DNA of 64,000 bases from Achromobacter deleyi (GTDB lineage: Bacteria > Pseudomonadota > Gammaproteobacteria > Burkholderiales > Burkholderiaceae_B), in contig NZ_CP065997.1 in assembly GCF_016127315.1 (NCBI RefSeq), positions 1,798,001 to 1,862,000 on the forward strand, read 5' to 3'. Made by a program: the position numbers and the translations under genes. This document shows, piece by piece, positions 57,356 to 64,000 of this stretch. Below the pieces are notes generated by a model. The model made no database searches. It was not told the origin of the DNA and saw only the letters and a program-made list of their open reading frames with translations. The first letter of the stretch is position 1, and the number at the start of each line of letters is the position of its first letter.

Positions 57356-60234
57356 GCCCGCGGAATGCAGCATTCGGCGAGCCTGGGCCGACGCAGGAGG
57401 CCTCGGCAACCCTAGCGGCCGATGACGTGGCGACGCGCTGGCGGGGCAGGTTGCTGGTTCTGCTTGCCCTGGGGCTGTTCACCGCCGCGAGTCTGCCGAT
57501 CCTTCCCGTCTGGGGCGACGCGTGTAGATTGTTCGCAATCGCCGTTCTCGTGCTTCATCCCCGAGTGCCTCGATGGCTGGGTGTGGTCCTGGGACTGGCT
57601 CTGGTGGGATTGATGCTCCTGCCGATGGCACATTCGCATGCAGGCTTGCTGGTCAGGCCGCTTCAGTATGTGGCGGATGCCGTGCACTATGTCATGGGCT
57701 ATCCGCTCAACCTCGCGCCGGCAGTGCAATTGCTCGTCGTCGATGGTGTTCTTTTCGCCGGGCTCGGGTTTCTTTGCTGGCGGGATACGCACGGCAACCC
57801 GATGGGCCGGTATGTACTCATCGTGCTGGTGCTGTTCGGCGTCTGGTTGTTCGGCAATGCGCTATGGAGTCTCTATGACGCCGTTCGCGAGTTGTCGACG
57901 GACGCCGATAGTGTCTCCTTGCTCGAGCGGTCTGTCAGTAGCGTAATGGCAGCCTCGGCCATCTGGTACGCATTCATCCTGACTGCATTCTTGGTCGTGA
58001 TCTTGGTCAAGACCGAGCGCGATCGCACCTTATTGCTATCGACGATCGGCTTGGCCATGGTGTTCCAGGCGTTGATCGCTTTGGCGCAGATGGCGGTGGG
58101 AGACTGGGCCTACATCCTGGAATTTCCAGACGGACTGGACTACATCCGCCGGGTGCGTGGAGCATATTATTACCACGGCAGCCTGGATCTGTTCCTGACG
58201 ATTGGTCTGTTCGTCATGGTGTCGCTGACGGCGAACGTGCGGCGTAAATGGTTGCCAGTGGCGGGGTTTGCAATACTGGCCTGTACGTTGGCGCTGAACA
58301 GTACCCGCGCATTGAGTGTTGGTATCTGTCTTGGCGCCGTCGCATGCTTGATCTGTTTTTGGCGGGTGCGGGCCAGTCTGTATCGCCCGATGATTGTGGC
58401 GTTGATACTTGTCATTCCCATGTTTGCGTCGCTGGTGTTCTATGACAAAGCGGAACGCAAGATCGAGGGAGACGGCACATCGGTCGAAATCCTTGCTCAG
58501 ACCAACGTGGCCCGTTTCGACCTGGCAGGCGGCGCGATAAAGGCTATTGAAAAGCAGCCCTTGTCGGGATATGGCCCGAGTTGCGTGATTCCGCTATCCG
58601 GTCGCGTGTTGGGCGGCGAACGTTGCACTGATTCGTCTCACGTGCTTCTGGTGGACGCCGCGCTGATGCTGGGCATACCGGCTCCGGTGTTGTTGTTCCT
58701 GTTCTTCGCGGGCATCGGCGGGTACTGTCTATGGCGTGTCTTGTTCCGCCGTGATCCCTGCGGACTGTACATGGTTGGCGTCGTGGGGATGGTAGTAATG
58801 CTGAGCATTGCCACCTTGTTCTTCCCCAAGGAGCGCGACTGGAATCTTCTCATGGTGTTCGCGATCCTGGCGCTGGCAGTCTGCGCGCCCAATGGGTCGG
58901 TCACGACGGGGGAGCGCTCAATCCTCGTGAGCCGTTGGGGCCGGGTTGGCATTGCGCTTAGCGCGCTTGCATCGATCCTTTGGGTCGTGCTCACAAGCCC
59001 GACTTATACAATGCCCCTGACGGACTTTTTGCGCGCTCGTGCGCTCATGAACGCGCAACATGTGCCTCAGGTGGTCTACAGCAATTCGGGTCTGTTGACG
59101 GCGGTGGGACGATTTGCCTTTTCCGTGATGGGAAACTGGATTCCCTCTTTAAAGAATGTGGCGTTCCGTCAGTTGCGTGACAACGGCGAGTCGCTTGATC
59201 TGCCTACGGGGTCCTGGGTCTTCTGGTCCGGGGCGCACGACAGTGCCTATCCCAACCTGGTGAAGAGCCAGCGTTTCAATTTCTACCGCCCTTACGGTCT
59301 GGCGCCAAGTTTCAATTTGCCCTATGGTTGGGAGATCGTCCGCAGCAGTTCGCCAGCGGTGTCGCTGCTGAGGGTGGGCTCTTCACCTTACGTGGCGCCA
59401 TTGGGGCTGGACGACGTCCTGTGTGGCAAAGTCCGTGACGATGATGTTTCGCTGTTTGGCACACCGCGCGACTGCGCCCCGCATGTCCCGGTGAATGAGC
59501 TGAGCGAATGGCGGCGTATCGCACCGGTCGTGACCCAGTTGCAGTTCAAGCTGAGCGATTCGCAGACAGAAGCCGAAAAGCGTAGCCGCATTCAACGGCA
59601 ACTGACGCCTGTGCGGCACACGGGTCTGGAGTTCGACTTGATCTATCAGGATGGTCGCAGCGTTCATATCGATGAGGATCGGAGCATTCCCCTGGCTTTC
59701 GGCGAGGGAGAGCGTCTGAAGGCGGTTGATATGACGATGCGGGTCAACGCACCTTACGTACGCCTGGAGTCGGGCGCCGTGATCGCTGTAGGCATCAACC
59801 TGGCGCGTCCTGATGCAATTACCACGGTGACGGCGGACGGCGTGAAGCCCGCACCTGTGCTGGGGGATGAAAAGGCGACGACGTCCTGGGCCGGACGCGA
59901 TGGCGATCAGATCGTAATCGATGCCCGCAGGGCCAAGCGCGCGTCGCCGTTCCTTTATGAAATCATGCTGCCGAATTACGCCAAGCCAGACGGCAAGCCG
60001 CCAGTCAGTTGGGTGTTTGAAGGATCAAACGATGGTCAATCCTGGGTCGACCTGGATCGGCGCAGCCGCCGTGAAGATCTGACCCTTGGGGCGACCGAGT
60101 GGTATGCGCTGCGCTCAACGCCGGGTTATGACTATTACCGGTTCACGTTGACCGGCAAGAACAAGAGCGAACCTATCTCCGTCTCTGGCGTGAAGCTGTA
60201 CACCGAATTTTCTGGAAATCCTGACTATGAATGA
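57352..60234 (+). CDS. Ligase-like polytopic membrane protein with discoidin-like tail
   Basis: 960 residues. About 30-560 hold some 12 helices and a Wzy_C-type region (FDLAGGAIKAIEKQPLSGYG, then DSSHVLLVDAALMLGIPAP, with the conserved His). About 570-960 is a large extracytoplasmic part whose end (DEKATTSWAGRDGDQIVIDA to FTLTGKNKSEPISVSGVKLY) looks like an F5/8 type C (discoidin) carbohydrate-binding domain. Ordinary O-antigen ligases are about 400 residues and lack this tail. It could polymerise or ligate a glycan while gripping it. Coupled to both neighbours by short overlaps. Confidence 0.72.
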   Translation: MSPRNAAFGEPGPTQEASATLAADDVATRWRGRLLVLLALGLFTAASLPILPVWGDACRLFAIAVLVLHPRVPRWLGVVLGLALVGLMLLPMAHSHAGLLVRPLQYVADAVHYVMGYPLNLAPAVQLLVVDGVLFAGLGFLCWRDTHGNPMGRYVLIVLVLFGVWLFGNALWSLYDAVRELSTDADSVSLLERSVSSVMAASAIWYAFILTAFLVVILVKTERDRTLLLSTIGLAMVFQALIALAQMAVGDWAYILEFPDGLDYIRRVRGAYYYHGSLDLFLTIGLFVMVSLTANVRRKWLPVAGFAILACTLALNSTRALSVGICLGAVACLICFWRVRASLYRPMIVALILVIPMFASLVFYDKAERKIEGDGTSVEILAQTNVARFDLAGGAIKAIEKQPLSGYGPSCVIPLSGRVLGGERCTDSSHVLLVDAALMLGIPAPVLLFLFFAGIGGYCLWRVLFRRDPCGLYMVGVVGMVVMLSIATLFFPKERDWNLLMVFAILALAVCAPNGSVTTGERSILVSRWGRVGIALSALASILWVVLTSPTYTMPLTDFLRARALMNAQHVPQVVYSNSGLLTAVGRFAFSVMGNWIPSLKNVAFRQLRDNGESLDLPTGSWVFWSGAHDSAYPNLVKSQRFNFYRPYGLAPSFNLPYGWEIVRSSSPAVSLLRVGSSPYVAPLGLDDVLCGKVRDDDVSLFGTPRDCAPHVPVNELSEWRRIAPVVTQLQFKLSDSQTEAEKRSRIQRQLTPVRHTGLEFDLIYQDGRSVHIDEDRSIPLAFGEGERLKAVDMTMRVNAPYVRLESGAVIAVGINLARPDAITTVTADGVKPAPVLGDEKATTSWAGRDGDQIVIDARRAKRASPFLYEIMLPNYAKPDGKPPVSWVFEGSNDGQSWVDLDRRSRREDLTLGATEWYALRSTPGYDYYRFTLTGKNKSEPISVSGVKLYTEFSGNPDYE

Positions 60235-61186
60235 GAGCATCTTACTAATTGGCGCCGGCAACCTGGGAAGCCGGCATTTGCAGAGTCTGGCAGATGCTCC
60301 GTGGATCGGGCGCGTGGTGGTGGTGGAACCCAGCCAGGCGGCCGCGGAAGTTGCCCGTACGCGATGGCACGATGTGCCGAATTGCCAGGGCAAGGAATTG
60401 ATTTTCGCCGCATTGGATGATGTGGCGCGGCACGGGCCGTTTCATGCGGCCGTGATTGCCACCCCTGCGCCAGGACGTCTGCAGGTATTGCGCGCAGTGC
60501 TTGGCCTGGGGATCAAGCGAGTACTGTGCGAGAAGGTACTGTTTCAAAGCGAAGCGGAACTGGATGACGCGTTGACGGCCGCGGCCGAGGCGGGCGCGGA
60601 TATCCGCGTGAACCATATCTACCGTTACCTGGACGCTCTCTGCAAATTGCGCGCCTTGACGGCCGGCCAGCAGCTGTCCATGTCTGTAGACATTGACGGC
60701 GACGGCATGGGCTGCAATCTCATTCACTACGTCGATCTCTTTGCCTATCTGACCGGCTCGAACGTGAGCGAGCTGTCGGCGGAAATCGACAAGCCGGTCC
60801 ACGAGTCCAAGCGGGGCGGCAGTTTCGTGGAGTTCACGGGCAAGGCCGTTGCGTCCGATGATCTCGGAGGTCGACTGCGCGTGACTTACCACGACAAGGT
60901 GCCGGCGGCGGCTCCGCGCATCTGCGTGGAAGGCGAATTCGGCCGGGTCGTGTTCGATGAGGCGGCAGGTTCAGTGGTCAGCGATCTTGCCCCATTGCAG
61001 GGTCTTGTCTTCAATGTGCCACGGGTGAGTGCGCTGACTGCGCCGATTCTTGCGGAGCAACGCGAAGGCCGCTGCTTGTTGCCGACCCTGGAGCAATCCG
61101 CAGCGATGAATCGTCTGATGTTGAAGACGTTCAACGTTCAATTGACCGGGCGGCATGAGCGTGAGCTCGCTTGCCCCATCACCTGA
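60227..61186 (+). CDS. Gfo/Idh/MocA family oxidoreductase, variant
   Basis: 319 residues, NAD(P)-binding Rossmann start ILLIGAGNLGSRHLQSL. Where the family usually has EKP, this protein has CEKVLFQS, so the proline is lost, though the lysine stays. NHIYRY and NLIHYVDLFAYLTG fit the catalytic region. Likely oxidises or reduces a nucleotide sugar. Overlaps the ligase-like gene by 8 bp. Confidence 0.82.
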   Translation: MNESILLIGAGNLGSRHLQSLADAPWIGRVVVVEPSQAAAEVARTRWHDVPNCQGKELIFAALDDVARHGPFHAAVIATPAPGRLQVLRAVLGLGIKRVLCEKVLFQSEAELDDALTAAAEAGADIRVNHIYRYLDALCKLRALTAGQQLSMSVDIDGDGMGCNLIHYVDLFAYLTGSNVSELSAEIDKPVHESKRGGSFVEFTGKAVASDDLGGRLRVTYHDKVPAAAPRICVEGEFGRVVFDEAAGSVVSDLAPLQGLVFNVPRVSALTAPILAEQREGRCLLPTLEQSAAMNRLMLKTFNVQLTGRHERELACPIT

Positions 61187-61217
61187 ATAGCCTGTTGCGC
61201 ACGAGGAGTTGGAACTC

Positions 61218-62165
61218 ATGAATATCTTGTTGGTTGGCGCGGGTGGGATTGCCCCCGAGTATGTCAAGGCACTGCGTGCTGTAGGCGTTCAGAATATCGA
61301 TGTGTTGGCTCGGACCGAAGCCTCTGCACAAAAGCTTGCGCGGGATTGGCAATTGGGCCAGGCGTTCGGCGGTGGGGCGGATACGCTGGCCAAGGTCGGT
61401 GGAAAGTACGACGGCGTCGTGCTGGCATCCGCGATCGAAAGCTTGATGCCCCTGATGAGTGTGCTGGCCGACATCGGCGCAAAAAAGGTGCTCGTCGAAA
61501 AGCCTGTCGCACTGTCGAGCCAGGCGCTGCGCACCTTTATTGCGGCTCATCCGTCGTTTGATGCGGCCGTCGCGCTGAACCGTCTGTACTTCCCTTCCGT
61601 TGAATTGCTGCGCGAGCACATGAAGGGCGAAGAAGTCACCAGTGCCGCGTTTTCGTTCACGGAGTGGGTGCATCGCATTGATGCCACCGCCTATTCCACC
61701 CTCGAGCTCGCCCGATGGGGGGCCAGCAACTGCATCCACGTGATAGCAACGGCATTCGACCTCATCGGCATGCCCAAGGCGCTGCATAGCGTTATTGCCG
61801 GCCAGGACACCATATCCTGGCATCCCGCGGGCGCCGTGTTCGCTGGATCTGGAAGCTCTGACAAAGATATTCCGTTCACCTACATGTCGGATTGGCGCAG
61901 TGCCGGACGCTGGTGGCTGAGCGTGAGCACAACGCGGGGGCGCTACGACCTGATGCCGATGGAAGGCGTGACTTTCACCGAACGCGGGACCGTCGCGCCT
62001 CAAACGTTGATGGCGCCCTATTCGGGCGAGGTCAAGTGCGGCTTTGAGCCAATGCTGCGGGCTTGGCTGGCACCGGCTGGTCAATCGACTGTCGTGGGTT
62101 TGAACGATCTGGCGGCTCATCTCGAAGTCATTGAAAAAATCTTTGGTTATGACGCGGTTGCCTGA
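61218..62165 (+). CDS. Gfo/Idh/MocA family oxidoreductase
   Basis: 315 residues. Rossmann start NILLVGAGGIAPEYVKAL and the family EKP motif (VLVEKPVALS). The C-terminal part has CIHVIATAFDLIGMP in place of the usual G-H-x2-D. GAGGAG lies 9 bases before the ATG at 61218. With the neighbour it may act as a pair on successive steps of one nucleotide-sugar pathway. It overlaps the next gene by 17 bp. Confidence 0.82.
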   Translation: MNILLVGAGGIAPEYVKALRAVGVQNIDVLARTEASAQKLARDWQLGQAFGGGADTLAKVGGKYDGVVLASAIESLMPLMSVLADIGAKKVLVEKPVALSSQALRTFIAAHPSFDAAVALNRLYFPSVELLREHMKGEEVTSAAFSFTEWVHRIDATAYSTLELARWGASNCIHVIATAFDLIGMPKALHSVIAGQDTISWHPAGAVFAGSGSSDKDIPFTYMSDWRSAGRWWLSVSTTRGRYDLMPMEGVTFTERGTVAPQTLMAPYSGEVKCGFEPMLRAWLAPAGQSTVVGLNDLAAHLEVIEKIFGYDAVA

Positions 62166-63255
62166 AACGCTGGACGTCGCCGCGTTTCTTGCGCGGCCGC
62201 TGGATCCCCTGGTCTTCTACGATATTTTGCCGTCGGATGGCTGGTCGGTTCAGGGGCTGCCCGAGAAGCCGGCCATCGGCGATTTGGTGGACAGGTTATT
62301 GGCCGCTACGATCGACACGGTGGCGGAAGCCGATCTCGATCTGATCCGCGTGGCGCTGCTGGGTGGCCGCGCGGACCAAGAGCGTGACGAGCGGTTGACT
62401 GCGCTGGCGGACCATGCGTCCAGGCTCTACTCGCGCTTGCTTGAAGGTGGGAAGAGCCGTAGACCGTTGCGCATGAAGTTGCAGCAATTGAACTTCTTCC
62501 TGCGGGATTGGCTGGATCGCGACGTCGATGTGGTGCGTGACGTACAGGGAGAGAAGTTGCTCGGTGCGCCGGCGCCATGGGACTGGCTGGACCTGGAGGG
62601 AGGGGGGCGGCTCCTGTTGATTTCGGGGCCAGACAATGTCCGGTGGCATTGGCAGGGAAAATCCGGCGGGCAATCTTGCGGATACCCGAGTCAGCTGGAT
62701 CTGATCGCTCCGGGGCGCATTAGCATCGGTTCTATTTTTTCAAATGGCGCCGATGTATTTGATAACGGCACCATTGATCATGTGGAACATCATCGGCCTA
62801 TTGTCCTGATGTTCTCCATGGCCGCGGAACTCTGGGCGGTGGATTACGACGGCCATGTCTTTCCGATCGGCGATCAAGCGGCAGGGGTCAAAGTGCCTAT
62901 TCGGCAGGTGGATCGCGCGCGCCGTATCGGCGATCGGCTCTATCTGTCGGATTGGACCGCCCCGGGCGTCATCGTCGTGGTGGAGCTTGGCAGTCTTGCC
63001 AGCCGGGTTCAGGCTCTGCCGGGAATACTGCTATTGAATGACATCTGCGAGGGGCCCGAAGGCTTCTACGCGGTCTGCAAGCAGCAAGGCAATGTCTTTG
63101 CGTTTGATCACGCTTTCATGCCTCGTGGTGAGCGGCTTGGATTCGGGCGAGGCAAGGGGAGGCTGTTCGATCCCTTGACCGTGCGCTGCAGCGGTGACCA
63201 GCTTCAAGTGTTGAACTGGATCACCGGCAGTCTCATTCTGCTGAAAGCCTTCTAA
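62149..63255 (+). CDS. Uncharacterised protein, possible beta-propeller
   Basis: 368 residues; no family recognised. About 1-130 are helical and charged; about 140-368 are beta-rich with repeated short strands (LWAVDYDGHVFPIGD, RLYLSDWTAPGVIVVVELGS, NDICEGPEGFYAVCKQQGNVF) suggesting a propeller. No signal peptide. It overlaps the upstream oxidoreductase by 17 bp, so it belongs to the glycan operon and may be a cytoplasmic glycosyl-modifying or lyase-type enzyme. Confidence 0.65.
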   Translation: MTRLPETLDVAAFLARPLDPLVFYDILPSDGWSVQGLPEKPAIGDLVDRLLAATIDTVAEADLDLIRVALLGGRADQERDERLTALADHASRLYSRLLEGGKSRRPLRMKLQQLNFFLRDWLDRDVDVVRDVQGEKLLGAPAPWDWLDLEGGGRLLLISGPDNVRWHWQGKSGGQSCGYPSQLDLIAPGRISIGSIFSNGADVFDNGTIDHVEHHRPIVLMFSMAAELWAVDYDGHVFPIGDQAAGVKVPIRQVDRARRIGDRLYLSDWTAPGVIVVVELGSLASRVQALPGILLLNDICEGPEGFYAVCKQQGNVFAFDHAFMPRGERLGFGRGKGRLFDPLTVRCSGDQLQVLNWITGSLILLKAF

Positions 63256-63269
63256 GCCTGAATAGGCGT

Positions 63270-64000
63270 TTATTTGCGCTTTTTCAGTACCGTTTCGATG
63301 CACGCAATGGTGCGCTCGAGTTGGCCTTCGCTCATGTTCGAACCGGAAGGCAGGCAGATGCCGTTGTGGAAGAGTCCGTCGGAAACGGATTCTTCACCGT
63401 GCTTGAAGTACTCGCAAGATGCAAAGACTGGCTGCAGATGCATCGGCTTCCAGACTGGACGCGCTTCGATGTGCTCGGCACCCAGCGCCTGGATCAAATC
63501 GGCGGGAGTGACCCCGATCTTCGGATCCAGCGTGAGCGCGCTCAACCAGTGAGTCGAGAAACTCCAATCGGGTTCCGGCATCATGTGCACGCCAGGCACG
63601 CGCTGGAAGCGGTCGAGGTACTGGGCGTAGACGTGTCGCCGGCTTTGTACCCGGTCCTCCAGCACCTTGAGCTGTCCTCGGCCGACGCCCGCCAGGATGT
63701 TGCTCATGCGGTAATTGAAGCCGATTTCGCTGTGCTGATAGTGCGGGGCCGGATCCCGGGCCTGAGTGGACAGGAAACGGGCCCGGTCGACGATCGCTTT
63801 GTCATTCGACACGAGCATGCCGCCACCCGACGTGGTGATGATCTTGTTGCCGTTGAACGAGTAGATGCCGATGGCGCCGAAAGTGCCGCTGGCGCGACCT
63901 TTGTAGCGTGCGCCGAGGGACTCGGCGGCGTCTTCAACCAGGGGTACTCCGTACTGGTCGCAAAGGGCAAGGATCGGGTCCATGTCGGCGCTCTGGCCGT
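63270..64000 (-). CDS. DegT/DnrJ/EryC1 sugar aminotransferase (5' end outside window)
   Basis: The window holds the last 240 or so residues; the frame runs on past base 64000. PLP-binding segments: LVEDAAESLGARYKG, YSFNGNKIITTSGGGML with the internal-aldimine lysine, and NYRMSNILAGVGRGQL. Such enzymes add an amino group to a keto-nucleotide sugar for surface glycans. It converges on the rightward operon with 14 bp between stops. Confidence 0.92.
   Translation of the reverse strand, partial: GQSADMDPILALCDQYGVPLVEDAAESLGARYKGRASGTFGAIGIYSFNGNKIITTSGGGMLVSNDKAIVDRARFLSTQARDPAPHYQHSEIGFNYRMSNILAGVGRGQLKVLEDRVQSRRHVYAQYLDRFQRVPGVHMMPEPDWSFSTHWLSALTLDPKIGVTPADLIQALGAEHIEARPVWKPMHLQPVFASCEYFKHGEESVSDGLFHNGICLPSGSNMSEGQLERTIACIETVLKKRK

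Overview
The window is a chromosomal segment of a GC-rich betaproteobacterium, most likely of the Alcaligenaceae (Achromobacter or Bordetella type). This rests on System II cytochrome c maturation (ResB plus a WWD-motif CcsA), several small exported DUF4148 proteins (a family largely confined to Burkholderiales), and the order lptM-lysA / cyaY / mrcA / aroK-aroB-dgt and uvrA / MFS / ssb. No rRNA, tRNA, CRISPR array, insertion sequence or prophage was seen. All identifications come from reading the sequence; no database search was run.

Layout. 0-4.3 kb: cytochrome c4, then resB-ccsA. 4.4-8.7 kb: lptM-lysA (-), cyaY (+), mrcA (-), with shared bidirectional terminators. 8.8-11.7 kb: aroK-aroB-dgt. 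11.8-17.5 kb: a glutathione transferase, uvrA, an MFS exporter and ssb. 17.5-18.0 kb: a non-coding stretch with two copies of an 80-bp array of DnaA-box-like motifs at 11-bp phasing. 18.2-19.6 kb: two near-identical DUF4148 genes and a TetR regulator, all preceded by one shared palindrome. 19.7-21.5 kb: a cysteine hydrolase, a possible microprotein and a second TetR regulator with its own palindrome. 21.6-24.8 kb: malate synthase G (glcB) divergent from a FadR-type regulator, with two identical operators between them. 24.9-31.5 kb: housekeeping and amino-acid genes (saccharopine dehydrogenase-like, DUF4148, DUF1090, ubiA, an aminotransferase, free-Met-sulfoxide reductase, a DapA-like lyase).

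31.6-36.1 kb is a compact four-gene cassette: a sterol-desaturase-type hydroxylase, a fatty-acid desaturase, a fusion of a ketoacyl synthase III with a haem-oxygenase-like di-iron domain, and a protein I cannot name. It looks like an undescribed fatty-acyl-derived metabolite or lipid pathway and is my main candidate for a new system. 36.2-43.0 kb returns to core genes (antiporter, FmdB, DUF502, aspS, an EEP phosphatase with clsB), followed by two exporters and a CoxG-like protein (43.0-45.9 kb).

From 46.0 kb to the right edge lies a surface-polysaccharide locus with visibly lower GC in places. A leftward operon (aldolase, flippase, asparagine-synthase-like amidotransferase, sugar-phosphate transferase, O-antigen ligase-like protein) faces a sterol-desaturase-like hydroxylase and an acyltransferase. 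A rightward operon (deacetylase-like, GT-B transferase, a 960-residue ligase-like membrane protein with a discoidin-like tail, two Gfo/Idh oxidoreductases, an unknown protein) then runs towards a truncated DegT aminotransferase. Together these would make, amidate or acylate, flip, polymerise or ligate a cell-surface glycan.
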